Origin: Flavobacterium sp. J27
GTDB lineage: Bacteria; Bacteroidota; Bacteroidia; Flavobacteriales; Flavobacteriaceae
Length of the DNA: 64,000 nucleotides
Assembly (NCBI RefSeq): GCF_004303025.1
Contig: NZ_PJQW01000006.1
Coordinates: forward strand, 103,911-167,910
Reading direction: 5' to 3'
Shown here in pieces: positions 1 to 8,846 of this stretch (position 1 is the stretch's first letter; the number at the start of each line of letters is the position of its first letter). The notes under the pieces were generated by a model, which was given only the letters and a program-made list of their open reading frames with translations, was not told where the DNA came from and did no database searches. Both the position numbers and the translations under genes were made by a program.

Positions 1-281
1 ACATCAGGAGAAAATGGCTTTAAGGTAGCCAAAGCTAAAGAGTCATTGACTTCAAATTCCCATATTGGTAGTTGTCTTTGAATTTCTTGTTTTTTAGTTA
101 TGTTAAGTTCTTCATATGCTATTTTTAATTGTTCGTTTGAAATATTAATACTCAAATATGTTGAATAAATTAAATATAAACCTAAAATGAAGCCTGCTGA
201 CTGAAGTAATGGTTGATATTTTTCACATATTGAATTAATTTTATTAATAATTTTTTCTAAGCTGAAAATTATTTTATTCAT
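1..281 (-). CDS. Partial membrane-anchored protein, 5' end only
   Basis: The reading frame starts at an ATG at 281 and stays open to the window edge, giving the first 93 residues. It begins MNKIIFSLEK and has one hydrophobic segment at about residues 25-47, followed by a polar, coiled-coil-prone stretch (SNEQLKIAYEELNITKKQEI). This suggests an N-terminal membrane anchor with a soluble C-terminal part beyond the window. I do not recognise the family. A promoter match at 351-381 lies upstream and supports this start. Confidence 0.6.
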   Translation of the reverse strand, partial: MNKIIFSLEKIINKINSICEKYQPLLQSAGFILGLYLIYSTYLSINISNEQLKIAYEELNITKKQEIQRQLPIWEFEVNDSLALATLKPFSPD

Positions 282-350
282 GGTTTTATTAGATTGATTG
301 ATACTTATAATAAATATTTATTTTTTACTTTAGAAATAATTTTTTATATC

Positions 351-381
351 CAAATCTAATTTTTCTATCTAATTTCTACAA
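351..381 (-). promoter_or_regulatory. Promoter of the truncated gene
   Basis: On the minus strand, TAGATTTG (351-358) fits the Bacteroidota -7 consensus TAnnTTTG. A TTG (379-381) lies 20 bp upstream of it, within the spacing reported for Flavobacterium promoters. The start codon at 281 would have a leader of about 60 nt. A long inverted repeat abuts the -33 element. Confidence 0.5.
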
Positions 382-431
382 TACGTATAAATACGTATTT
401 TTTAAGTTTTTTACTACGTATTTATACGTAT
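381..431. repeat. 17-bp inverted repeat next to a promoter, operator-like
   Basis: Positions 381-397 are perfectly complementary to 415-431, with a 17-nt T-rich spacer. Each arm reads TACGTATAAATACGTA or its complement and is itself nearly palindromic, with TACGTA at both ends, so four TACGTA boxes lie within 50 bp. It sits just upstream of the -33 element of the truncated gene. It could be an operator for a dimeric regulator or a strong hairpin. Confidence 0.6.
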
Positions 432-438
432 AATTACT

Positions 439-482
439 TAAAAAACGCATAAGGCTTCGCTGAATTTCAGGAAACCTTATGC
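439..482 (-). terminator. Rho-independent terminator of the kinase/regulator operon
   Basis: The 8-bp stem GCATAAGG/CCTTATGC (447-454 with 475-482) extends by three more pairs after one mismatch. On the minus strand it is followed by GTTTTTT. It lies 30 bp downstream of the response regulator stop codon. Confidence 0.8.
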
Positions 483-512
483 TTGTTAAAAAATGGTTAG
501 GAAGTGTTTGGG

Positions 513-911
513 TTATAAATGTTTAATCACATCGATTAATTTTGCTTTAGCAATTGGTTTAATAATATAATCACTCACTTCGTTAATCGCTTTGGCACGA
601 GTAATATCGTCTTGGGAAATAGAAGAAGAGCAGATATAAATTGAGATTTTTTTACCAATATAAGGATGAAGCTTCGTATATTCTTCTAGAAATTGCCACC
701 CATTCATTATGGGCATACTTAAGTCTAAAAGCAAAATTTCAGGTAAAACATCAAGATTATCTTTATTTTCTTTTAAAAAGTTAAGTGCGTCGATTCCGTT
801 ACTAAAAACACGAATCAAATCCACTAAATTCGTTTGTTCAATGGTTTTTTTGGTCAAGAAAACGAATACATCATCGTCATCTACCAGTGTTAGGTTCTTT
901 ATATGATTCAT
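513..911 (-). CDS. Single-domain response regulator (CheY-like)
   Basis: The 132-residue protein is a lone receiver domain with no output domain. Visible landmarks are the acidic pocket D11-D14, the phospho-acceptor D63 in LLLDLSMPIMNG, switch serines at 95-97, and the conserved K118-P119 in IIKP. Its start overlaps the stop of the upstream PAS kinase gene by 4 bp (ATGA), so the two are translationally coupled and probably form a cognate pair. Without a DNA-binding domain it presumably acts by protein-protein contact or as a phosphorelay intermediate. A terminator follows. Confidence 0.92.
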   Translation of the reverse strand: MNHIKNLTLVDDDDVFVFLTKKTIEQTNLVDLIRVFSNGIDALNFLKENKDNLDVLPEILLLDLSMPIMNGWQFLEEYTKLHPYIGKKISIYICSSSISQDDITRAKAINEVSDYIIKPIAKAKLIDVIKHL

Positions 912-2782
912 ATCTCTGGGTTTTTAAATTCTATAAAAAATGTGGTTCCTTTTTCAGGTTCACTTTCAGCCCAAATTTTACCATTCATAGCTTCCACTTG
1001 AGTTTTGGTCATAAATAATCCAAAACCTTTGGCATCTGGGTGTTTGTGAAAGGTTTTTCTGATTTTAAAAATCTGATCTTTGTGCATTACTAAATCAATC
1101 CCTAAACCATTATCTGCAACTGATAAAATGACAGTATTTTGCGTAGTCTTTTTGGTTTTAATCACAATAATAGGGTCTCTTAGTGGCGATTTGTATTTGA
1201 GGGCATTGCTCACTAAATTAGTTAAAATGCTTTCAATATATTTTTGAGGAAAATAAATCGAATTAGCGTCAAGTTCCATTTGTATGGAGGCATCATATTC
1301 TTCAATTTGGGTTTCAAACCCGCGTAATACTTTTCCTAAACAATCTTCTAAATTAATACGATCAACATCAATTTCGGTGTCTTGTTTTACCTGAATTGAT
1401 TCTACTAATTCGTTAAAAACATCCATTAAATGGTTTACAACGGGCTTTATTTTTGCCAATACTTCTTCGCGTTCATCATCATCATCACTTTGTTCAACAT
1501 AATCGACTAACATAGAAATATTTATTAAAGGAGCTCTGAGGTTGTGCGAAACAATGTTACAAAAATCCACTAATTGTGTGTTTTTTAATTCCAAAATTTG
1601 GGCGTGTTCAATGGCTTTGGCATTATTTTCTTTGATCTGCTCTTCCGCTTCTTTTCTCTCAGTAATATCAGAACGAATAGCCACATATTGATAGGGTTTC
1701 CCTTCCTGATTTAAAAAAGGAACAATCGTAGTGTCTACCCAATAGGTCGAACCATCTTTGGCTTTGTTTTTGAGTTCCCCTTTCCAAACATTTCCATTTG
1801 CAATCGTTCTCCATAACGATTTGATAAAATCTTTGGAATGATACCCCGAATTAATAATGCGATGGTCTTGACCAATAAGCTCTTCGGTAACGTATTTTGA
1901 AATGGTACAAAAATTATCGTTTACATGTGTAATAATTCCTTTTTGGTCTGTAATTGCTACAATAGCCGATTCGTCTAGAGCATATTTATAATCTGATATT
2001 TCTTTAAGAATTTTTTTTAATTCTTCTTCTCCTTCTTTTCGTTCGGTAATATCGGAGCGGATGGCTACATATTGATACGGTTTTCCTTCCTGATTTAAAA
2101 AGGGAACAATCGTAGTGTCTACCCAATAGGTTGCCCCGTCTTTGGCTTTATTTTTAAGTTCCCCTTTCCAAACGTTGCCATGAGCAATTGTTCTCCAAAG
2201 TTCTCTAATAAAATCTTTGGAATGATACCCCGAATTAATAATGCGATGGTCTTGACCAATGAGTTCTTCGGTGGTATATTTTGAAATTTTACAGAAATTA
2301 TCGTTTACATGCGTAATAATTCCTTTTTGATCGGTAATCGCTACAATAGCCGATTCGTCTAAAGCATATTTATAATCGGATATTTCTTTGAGGATTTTTT
2401 TTAATTCTTCTTCTCCTTTTTTTCTATCAGTAATATCAGAACGAATGGCTACATATTGATAGGGTTTGTTTTGCTCATCTAAAAAAGGAACAATGGTGGT
2501 GTCTACCCAATAGGTAGAACCGTCTTTGGCTTTGTTTTTGAGTTCCCCTTTCCAAACGTTACCATGTGCAATTGTTCTCCAAAGTTCTTTAATAAAAGTT
2601 TTGGAATGATACCCAGAATTAATGATGCGATGGTCTTGACCAATAAGCTCTTCTGCAGCATATTTAGAAATATTACAGAAATTATCGTTTACATAATTAA
2701 TAATTCCTTTTTGGTCGGTAATAGCAATAATTGACGATTCATCGAGAGCATACTTGTAGTCTGCTATTTTCTCCATGGGCAA
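908..2782 (-). CDS. Triple-PAS sensor histidine kinase
   Basis: The 624-residue protein has no signal peptide or membrane segment, so it is probably cytoplasmic. Three nearly identical PAS-PAC units begin at residues 8, 136 and 264 (period 128). Each contains GQDHRIINSGYHSK and NVWKGELKNKAKDG and ends in SDIT(D/E)RK. A HisKA-like domain carries H413 in SHNLRAPL. The ATPase domain shows the N box around N526, the G1 box DNGLGI (557-562) and the G2 box KGFGLF (585-590). The start could be M1 or M3. It is the first gene of a two-gene operon with the CheY-like regulator. Confidence 0.92.
   Translation of the reverse strand: MPMEKIADYKYALDESSIIAITDQKGIINYVNDNFCNISKYAAEELIGQDHRIINSGYHSKTFIKELWRTIAHGNVWKGELKNKAKDGSTYWVDTTIVPFLDEQNKPYQYVAIRSDITDRKKGEEELKKILKEISDYKYALDESAIVAITDQKGIITHVNDNFCKISKYTTEELIGQDHRIINSGYHSKDFIRELWRTIAHGNVWKGELKNKAKDGATYWVDTTIVPFLNQEGKPYQYVAIRSDITERKEGEEELKKILKEISDYKYALDESAIVAITDQKGIITHVNDNFCTISKYVTEELIGQDHRIINSGYHSKDFIKSLWRTIANGNVWKGELKNKAKDGSTYWVDTTIVPFLNQEGKPYQYVAIRSDITERKEAEEQIKENNAKAIEHAQILELKNTQLVDFCNIVSHNLRAPLINISMLVDYVEQSDDDDEREEVLAKIKPVVNHLMDVFNELVESIQVKQDTEIDVDRINLEDCLGKVLRGFETQIEEYDASIQMELDANSIYFPQKYIESILTNLVSNALKYKSPLRDPIIVIKTKKTTQNTVILSVADNGLGIDLVMHKDQIFKIRKTFHKHPDAKGFGLFMTKTQVEAMNGKIWAESEPEKGTTFFIEFKNPEI
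1646..2761 (-). repeat. Three in-frame tandem copies of a 384-bp PAS unit
   Basis: The units start at about 2761, 2377 and 1993 on the minus strand, with a period of 384 bp (128 codons). Long blocks of near-identical DNA recur, for example around GATGGTCTTGACCAAT and CTACATATTGATA, including many synonymous positions. This indicates recent duplication or ongoing gene conversion inside the kinase gene. Confidence 0.85.
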
Positions 2783-2856
2783 TTATGTTAACTTTATGAT
2801 AGATTTCAGAAACACATAAGGTATCTCTTTTTCCTTTTCAGTTTGAAATTTTATTT

Positions 2857-2864
2857 CAAAACTA
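2857..2864 (-). promoter_or_regulatory. Candidate -7 element for the PAS kinase operon
   Basis: The minus strand reads TAGTTTTG, matching TAnnTTTG, 75 bp upstream of the kinase start. No TTG was found at the expected -33 distance, so this is a weak call. Confidence 0.3.
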
Positions 2865-3018
2865 TTTGAGGCTATTTAGTAAATTTATTACAAAAGAGAA
2901 CAATTTCAAAATTTCTTTTCACTTTTTCGATGAAAAATATTAAGAAATATGCTTTTAGTCAGTAGGTTATGATCTTGAGTTGCAAATTATAATAGAAAAC
3001 TTAAATTTATTAATTCCA

Positions 3019-3783
3019 TCAATCCACCGAATTGACAAAATGATTGAATGTTTTTACAATAGCATCAGCATTGGTAACGTCATCAAAAACAAGACAATCG
3101 AAGGCACGGTCTAGTTTGTGGTCAGTGGTTGTTGCAACAGTTATGGGTCTAGAATGTAATATGGCTACCAATTTATTTTTTTGGAAAACCAATCCGAATC
3201 GAATCATTGGAGAAGGATCCTCCATCCAATTTTCATTTTTATAGTATACAACTAAATCTTCAAACTGATTGTCATGCTCCAAATTGAAGTTGGTAATAAA
3301 CGATTTATAATCGCTATAATCTCTTGATTTTGACTCGTTAAAATAGCTAACAAAAGCATTTTCAATAATGCTTTTAGGCTGAATATTCTTCTGATTAGTG
3401 TAACCAATTATTCCTAAAGTTATTTCAACAGGATTTTGGGTTTCCCCAATAATTTTGCCATCAACCATAATTTTAATTCCTTTTTTAAGGTAATCATTTT
3501 CATAATCTGATTCAGGGTTATTTGGGAAAAGGCCTATTTCATACCAATCGTTTTCTTTTGGAGCTGTTTCAATGAGTGCGTTATCATATAAAGTGAAGAG
3601 AAGTTTTCCATTAATTGTATCTCTCACTTCTGCAGGTCCTTTGATGCGTTCTCCTAAAATGGGAGACTCTTCTGTTTCAGAAGGAGTTGCAATTTCTTCG
3701 TTAAGTGTGTCTTCCGTTTTTTTCTTTTCGGGTTGGCAAGAAAATAATAATAATCCTAGTAAAAAAATAATATACTTTTTCAT
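3019..3783 (-). CDS. Lipoprotein with an SH3-like N-terminal region
   Basis: The 254-residue protein has a type II signal peptide (lipobox LFSC, Cys16) followed by a Lys/Glu-rich linker. Residues of about 44-90 (RIKGPAEVRDTINGKLLFTL...NDWYEIGLF) resemble a bacterial SH3-like fold. The C-terminal part has no recognised motif. It is expected to sit on the outer membrane. It is transcribed alone. A -7-like TACATTTG (3800-3807) is close to the start and would give a very short leader. Function unknown. Confidence 0.75.
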   Translation of the reverse strand: MKKYIIFLLGLLLFSCQPEKKKTEDTLNEEIATPSETEESPILGERIKGPAEVRDTINGKLLFTLYDNALIETAPKENDWYEIGLFPNNPESDYENDYLKKGIKIMVDGKIIGETQNPVEITLGIIGYTNQKNIQPKSIIENAFVSYFNESKSRDYSDYKSFITNFNLEHDNQFEDLVVYYKNENWMEDPSPMIRFGLVFQKNKLVAILHSRPITVATTTDHKLDRAFDCLVFDDVTNADAIVKTFNHFVNSVD

Positions 3784-3877
3784 GATGTGTTTGTTTCTTC
3801 AAATGTATAACATAAAGTTACAATTTGCTTCTATTTTTACAAACAACTCTTATATAATTTCCATTAGATTTGCCAAA

Positions 3878-4231
3878 TTAGGTTTTACCAATGTTTCCTA
3901 AATGCGTATGATGAAATGAATCCTGATATTTTAATCCGTAACCCAAAATGCGATCAAAAGAAATATGAGCCAGTAGAATAATGCCTGTAAATTGTATTAT
4001 AGGATTAGTTAAATATATTCCAGTAAGTAGTGTGAAAATAGCTATAATTCTATGATGAAAAATATTGTAGGTAAAAGCCCCAAGTTTTGTATTGAAAAGA
4101 TAGCCTAACATACCAATGTCGGGAACTAATAATAAAATAGGAAACCACCACCAAGCATATGGAAGTTGCGCAAAAAGAGACATACAATAAAAAAAGAGAC
4201 CGATTTCTTCTAATTTGAGCATTGTTTTCAT
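3878..4231 (-). CDS. DUF4260 family membrane protein
   Basis: The 117-residue hydrophobic protein has about four membrane segments. Family signatures are LLVPDIGMLGYL (about residues 35-46), FHHR, and the C-terminal SFDRILGYGLKY...HTHLG. The length fits the family. Biochemical function is unknown. It lies 72 bp downstream of the Crp-like regulator gene on the same strand and may be co-transcribed with it. Confidence 0.85.
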   Translation of the reverse strand: MKTMLKLEEIGLFFYCMSLFAQLPYAWWWFPILLLVPDIGMLGYLFNTKLGAFTYNIFHHRIIAIFTLLTGIYLTNPIIQFTGIILLAHISFDRILGYGLKYQDSFHHTHLGNIGKT

Positions 4232-4303
4232 AAGAATAAATTAAAAATTAGAGTACAAAGTTGGTCACAATAAAAGAAAAAATTCTTGATTTTTGTCAAG
4301 AAA

Positions 4304-4876
4304 TTACTGATGGTATTTTCTTCGTATTCTACTGAAGGTTTCAGGTGTCATACCTAGCATAGAAGCAATGTATTGTAGCGGAACTTCATTAAAAAGAGCT
4401 TTATTGTTTTCATAAAATGCTGTATACCTTTCTTCAGCCGACATCGATAGGTGACTAAATATGCGATTTTCCATCATGGTAAAGCATTGGGTTAAAAAAT
4501 ACCTTTCAAATTCATTCCATTCAGGAAGTATTTTATTAATTTGATTGTATTTTTTTTTATCTATGATGTAAATATCAGTATCAACTAAGGCTTGTATAGA
4601 CCAACGAGAAGGGGTTTCAAAAAGAAAAGCAGCCAAATCTGTGATGAAATAATCTGGAGTAGCGATCCATTGTGTGACTTCTTTATTTTCAGAATTTGCG
4701 AAAACACGAAGCAAACCTGATTGAATAAAACACATGGTTGTGCATTTTTTTCCATATTCTACTAAGTAATCTCCTTTTTTCAAAGTTGTATGATTAAAAA
4801 ATGAACTAATGTTTTGTAATTCTTCTTGTTGCGCAATGCCAAAATACAATTGAAGCTGGGTTTCTAAATTTTTCAT
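4304..4876 (-). CDS. Crp/Fnr-type transcriptional regulator
   Basis: The 190-residue protein has an N-terminal cyclic-nucleotide-binding beta-barrel (about residues 15-125, with GDYLVEYGKKCTTMCFIQSG) and a short C-terminal HTH ending IASMLGMTPETFSRIRRKY. This arrangement is typical of the many small Crp-like regulators in Bacteroidota, which usually do not bind cAMP through the E. coli residues. Its start overlaps the end of the upstream 99-aa gene by 4 bp, so the two are coupled. The target is unknown. Confidence 0.88.
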   Translation of the reverse strand: MKNLETQLQLYFGIAQQEELQNISSFFNHTTLKKGDYLVEYGKKCTTMCFIQSGLLRVFANSENKEVTQWIATPDYFITDLAAFLFETPSRWSIQALVDTDIYIIDKKKYNQINKILPEWNEFERYFLTQCFTMMENRIFSHLSMSAEERYTAFYENNKALFNEVPLQYIASMLGMTPETFSRIRRKYHQ

Positions 4877-5172
4877 TGTTTTTCTGGAATAGTAAGAGTA
4901 ATAGTTTTAATTACTTGATCTATCTCTTCGATGTTTAAACCATTAAAGATAGAAAATTCTGTTAACTTCATGATAATATCAATTTTTCCCATTTGATGCC
5001 AAAATGGAAAAGAACGTAGCTCTTTATTTATGTTTTTTACTCTTGCTTCAGCCCAATTTTTAGGTACATTTTGTTCTAAGTAGCGATAATTTTTTTTTAT
5101 TTTAAGAATATCGGTTTTTTTGATGCTTTTTTTGATGGTTATAATTCCATTGCTTTTATGAATAAATATCAT
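4873..5172 (-). CDS. Small hypothetical protein coupled to the Crp-like regulator
   Basis: The 99-residue basic protein starts MIFIHKSNGI and contains KKNYRYLEQNVPKNWAEARVK. It has no signal peptide or membrane segment and I do not recognise the family. The ATGA overlap with the next gene supports it being a real gene. The lysine-rich N-terminal part could contact nucleic acid, but nothing in the sequence proves this. Confidence 0.55.
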   Translation of the reverse strand: MIFIHKSNGIITIKKSIKKTDILKIKKNYRYLEQNVPKNWAEARVKNINKELRSFPFWHQMGKIDIIMKLTEFSIFNGLNIEEIDQVIKTITLTIPEKQ

Positions 5173-5784
5173 TTTTGCTGTGATAATTAATTTTTCTTTT
5201 CCATTAAAAAATCAAAAAAATAAATTAATAGAAGAAAAGGTAAGTGGAACTAAAAAAATCAAGATGATAATTATTTTTAGGTTATTGGTAGTAGTATTAA
5301 ATTGCAAAATACTAATCTAAACTGAATAGAAAGTGACAATAACTAAAGAAAACTTGAGATAATAGCTTTATAGTATTTGTGTATAGGGTATGTTATTTCA
5401 AGAACTGGTTTATTCATGATTTTAAGTAAAATATACTGCTTTTTAAGATTCTTTTTTCAGAATCAATTTTCAATTCAAAACTACTTTATAGTTGTTAATT
5501 TTCCAACTGACATTTTTTTTAATATTAAGAGTGTAATATAGAGACAAATTCATTAAATAATCTTATTATTTAATGAAATTTTTTTGAGTTCTCTTGAATG
5601 TATGTAAAGAAGACTAATAAAATAACTTGTTTTTTGTTGTTTTAAATTAATAATGAACCTTTCTTTTTTTTTAAAAAATTGTTATTTTTTTGTGTTTTTA
5701 AAAGAATTTTGATTAAAAAAAATCTAAAAACATTTAGGTTTTCTTTTTTTTATATATTTACGATACAAATGTTTAACTACAAAA
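5173..5784. other. 612-bp intergenic region with a hairpin, no gene seen
   Basis: This very AT-rich divergent region separates the 99-aa gene from the secreted 999-aa protein and should hold both promoters. It contains the hairpin described separately (5549-5585). A -7-like TATATTTA (5753-5760) lies 25 bp before the 5785 start but has no good -33 element. No reading frame with a recognisable product was found. Confidence 0.5.
5549..5585 (+). terminator. 12-bp perfect hairpin followed by a T run
   Basis: TTCATTAAATAA (5549-5560) pairs with TTATTTAATGAA (5566-5577) across a 5-nt loop, and a run of Ts follows on the plus strand. No plus-strand gene lies upstream, so it may be a leader attenuator of the 5785 gene or a stop for stray transcription. 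The stem has few GC pairs. Confidence 0.4.
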
Positions 5785-8784
5785 ATGATGAAAAAAAATT
5801 ATTCTAGTTTTATTAGGGTTTCCTGTAAAACCCTTTTCTTATTTGGATTGTTTTATTCTACAACAGCATTTTCAGATTTAAAAAATGGAAACCCTGAGCG
5901 TAAAAACAAGCCCATTTCTTTAAACACAACTTTTGATCCTGCCAGTTATATGGCTTTAACCGTAAATGGCTTTACAGACGATGTAATTGCCAATGGTGTT
6001 GGAAGTTTAAATACCACAACCACAAATGATGTTGATGGAGTAAACTTTTGTTATTTGTCTCAAGGAACTCAAATAACAGGAGCGTCAACTCCTACAACTT
6101 ATGGATTACCTACCAATGGTTTGTTACCAGTTGCAAACAGCGATTTGTTTTTTAATTTAGCGCCTTATGATGGGAATAATTCATTACGTATTGAAAATAA
6201 TGGAGCAGCTGGTTTGTCTTCCATTACTTTTACAGAATTAGAGTCTTTTGAAAACTTATATTTAGCAGTAACCTCTGGAAGTGGTGCTTCAACTGTTACT
6301 ATTACAGTTACTTTTTCAGATGCTACTTCTCAGGTTTTTACCAGTGTAAATATACCAGATTGGTTTAACTCAAACGCGTTACCAACGATTATTTCTGGAA
6401 TAGGAAGAGGAAGTAGACTTGATAATGGTTTAGAAAACCCAACGAATAACCCCAGAATTTATAATTTGAATTTAGCAATTGATGTGGCTAACCAAAGTAA
6501 AATTGTTACTGGTATAACAGTTGAAAAGAGTAGTGGTGGTGTGTTTAACCTTTTTGCAGTTAGTGGAAAATTAGTTCCAGAATGTCCTGGACCATCAAAT
6601 ATTAATGCAACGACTGTGAATGCTTTTGATGCCGATATAGCTTGGACAGGGGCAAATGCATCAGATACTTTTGAAGTAGCGATAGTTCCAGTAGGCGATG
6701 CTATACCATCTTCTGGTGATGCAAGTGCAACAAATTCTTTTCATTTTCCAAGTTTAACGCCAGAAACAACATATGATGTCTATGTGAGAACAGTTTGTAC
6801 TCCTAGCGGATTTAGTTTTTGGACAGGACCATTTACGTTTACAACTGCTGTAGCTTGTGAGGCACCAACAAATATTATGGCTTCTGGAATTACAATAAGT
6901 GAAGCTATAATCTCATGGGATGCAGGAACAGCAACAGATTGGGAATATGCGGTATTACCATCAGGAAGTGTAGCACCCTCTTCAGGATTTGGTTCGTCTA
7001 CTGCCAGTGTTAACTTATCTAGTTTAGATTCTAATACAGCTTATGATTTTTATGTAAGAACAAATTGTGGTGCTAATGGGTATAGTACTTGGACAATATA
7101 TACTTTTGTAACCGCTTGTTCTACTGCAACCAGTTTGAGCGAAGATTTTGAAACCACCGCTACAGGAACTATTCCAAATTGTTGGTCTTTAATTAATGGA
7201 GGCGATGCAAATACATGGGCTGTCCAAAGTAATTTTCCTGCATACCCACATTCAGGCACTAAGTTTGCTCGAATTACCTATAGCGGAACAGCTCATAATG
7301 ATCTTTTAATTACACCACCTTTTACTGTAACAGCAAATGTAAGTGATATTATTAGCTTTTGGTCAAGAAATTATAGTGCAACTTATATTGATCGATTTAA
7401 TGTTTTGGTTTCTACAACTGGTAATCAATTAGCAGATTTTACAGATGTACTAGCTTCAAATGTAGGCCCTTCAACAACTTATACAGAATATACTTATGAT
7501 CTTTCTGCCTATGTTGGTCAAACCATTTATTTTGCTATTCAAGCCATTTCAACAGACCAATATTATTTGTTTATAGATGATTTAATGACTTCTGGCACAC
7601 CAATATGTGATGCACCTACAAACCTATCAGCTTCGGATATAACTGAGATATCGGCAGTTTTATCTTGGAATGGTGGAACAGGTTCAGAATGGGAAATAGC
7701 AGTTCAAAACTATGGCGATGGTGAACCTGTATCTGGTGATGCAGTTAATGCTACGACTTATAATGCGACTTATGTATCTGGAAATGTTTCTGAATTTTAT
7801 GTGCGTACCGTTTGTGATAATAATACTGGTTTTAGCCCTTGGGCAGGACCATTTGTGTTTGGCGGTTATTTAGATTTAGAGATTAGTACTGGTCTAAATG
7901 CAGATGTTATTGCTAATGGAGTAGGACCATCTGCTAATTCTACAACAAATGACATTGATGGAGGTGATTATGTGTATTTATCTAGAGATTTCAAATTAAA
8001 TGCTTCTGATCCAGATTTAACGTTTGGGTTGCCAGCTAATGGTGTTATTAATAGTTCAAGTGTACCAGGTTTAATTTTCAAAATGAGTCCTTTAAATACA
8101 CCATATGACGGCAACAATGCTTTACGAATGGATACAGCTGGAGCTGCAAATGGAGGAACTTTATCATTTGAAACGATTTACCCAGCTGAAAAATTGTATT
8201 TCTTAGTAACTTCTGGAGGTGGTTCAAGTACGGTTTCTGGAACAATTCATTTTGACGATGGTTCAAGTCAGATAATTCCATCTACATTAGTGCCAGATTG
8301 GTATAACCAAACTAGTTTACCAATTGCTATTTCTGGTATTGGAAGGATAAAAACGACGAATGATGCGATAGAAAACCCAACAGGTAATCCTCGTATCTAT
8401 GAACTTTCTATTGATATTGACCCTGCGAATCAAGGTAAAACATTCTCAACTGTAGATTTTCAGAAAGATTCAGGTACAGGTGTAGTTAATATTTTTGCAG
8501 CAAGTATCAAATTTGCTTCCACTGCTTTATCTGAAGTTGGATTTGTTGATAATAATATGGTAAAAGTATATCCTAATCCTGTAAATTCGATTTTAAATTT
8601 AGAATTAAAATCTGAAGCGAGTAGAGTACAAGTTGTTAATTTGTTAGGTCAGATTTTGATAGATCAGTCTGTAGATAATCAAAAAATAACTCAAGTAGAC
8701 ATGTCTCATTTACAATCTGGTGCTTACCTTATTAATATAACTATTGATGGGAAAATACAGAATATGAAAGTGATTAAAGAATAA
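5785..8784 (+). CDS. Secreted multidomain adhesin-like protein with T9SS sorting domain
   Basis: The 999-residue protein has a signal peptide (about 1-30). A domain of about 200 aa with ADVIANGVG and DGGDY-type motifs occurs twice, at about 57-265 and 705-915. Between the copies are two fibronectin type III-like modules (about 268-445), a cleaved-adhesin/MAM-like domain (about 450-610) and a further FN3-like module. The C-terminus (about 918-999, KVYPNPVNSILNLEL...GAYLINI) is a type A T9SS sorting domain, so export to the cell surface or medium is expected. No catalytic motif was recognised. The gene starts at tandem ATGs, stands alone and ends at a strong terminator. Confidence 0.88.
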   Translation: MMKKNYSSFIRVSCKTLFLFGLFYSTTAFSDLKNGNPERKNKPISLNTTFDPASYMALTVNGFTDDVIANGVGSLNTTTTNDVDGVNFCYLSQGTQITGASTPTTYGLPTNGLLPVANSDLFFNLAPYDGNNSLRIENNGAAGLSSITFTELESFENLYLAVTSGSGASTVTITVTFSDATSQVFTSVNIPDWFNSNALPTIISGIGRGSRLDNGLENPTNNPRIYNLNLAIDVANQSKIVTGITVEKSSGGVFNLFAVSGKLVPECPGPSNINATTVNAFDADIAWTGANASDTFEVAIVPVGDAIPSSGDASATNSFHFPSLTPETTYDVYVRTVCTPSGFSFWTGPFTFTTAVACEAPTNIMASGITISEAIISWDAGTATDWEYAVLPSGSVAPSSGFGSSTASVNLSSLDSNTAYDFYVRTNCGANGYSTWTIYTFVTACSTATSLSEDFETTATGTIPNCWSLINGGDANTWAVQSNFPAYPHSGTKFARITYSGTAHNDLLITPPFTVTANVSDIISFWSRNYSATYIDRFNVLVSTTGNQLADFTDVLASNVGPSTTYTEYTYDLSAYVGQTIYFAIQAISTDQYYLFIDDLMTSGTPICDAPTNLSASDITEISAVLSWNGGTGSEWEIAVQNYGDGEPVSGDAVNATTYNATYVSGNVSEFYVRTVCDNNTGFSPWAGPFVFGGYLDLEISTGLNADVIANGVGPSANSTTNDIDGGDYVYLSRDFKLNASDPDLTFGLPANGVINSSSVPGLIFKMSPLNTPYDGNNALRMDTAGAANGGTLSFETIYPAEKLYFLVTSGGGSSTVSGTIHFDDGSSQIIPSTLVPDWYNQTSLPIAISGIGRIKTTNDAIENPTGNPRIYELSIDIDPANQGKTFSTVDFQKDSGTGVVNIFAASIKFASTALSEVGFVDNNMVKVYPNPVNSILNLELKSEASRVQVVNLLGQILIDQSVDNQKITQVDMSHLQSGAYLINITIDGKIQNMKVIKE

Positions 8785-8800
8785 CACATTTATTCATTAT

Positions 8801-8839
8801 AAAAAAAAGCCTTTAGGATTATGTCTTAAAGGCTTTTTT
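8801..8839. terminator. Bidirectional terminator
   Basis: GCCTTTAGGA/TCTTAAAGGC forms a 10-bp stem with one G-U pair. It is flanked by eight As on one side and six Ts on the other, so it works in both directions between the convergent genes ending at 8784 and 8847. Confidence 0.9.
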
Positions 8840-8846
8840 GTTGATA

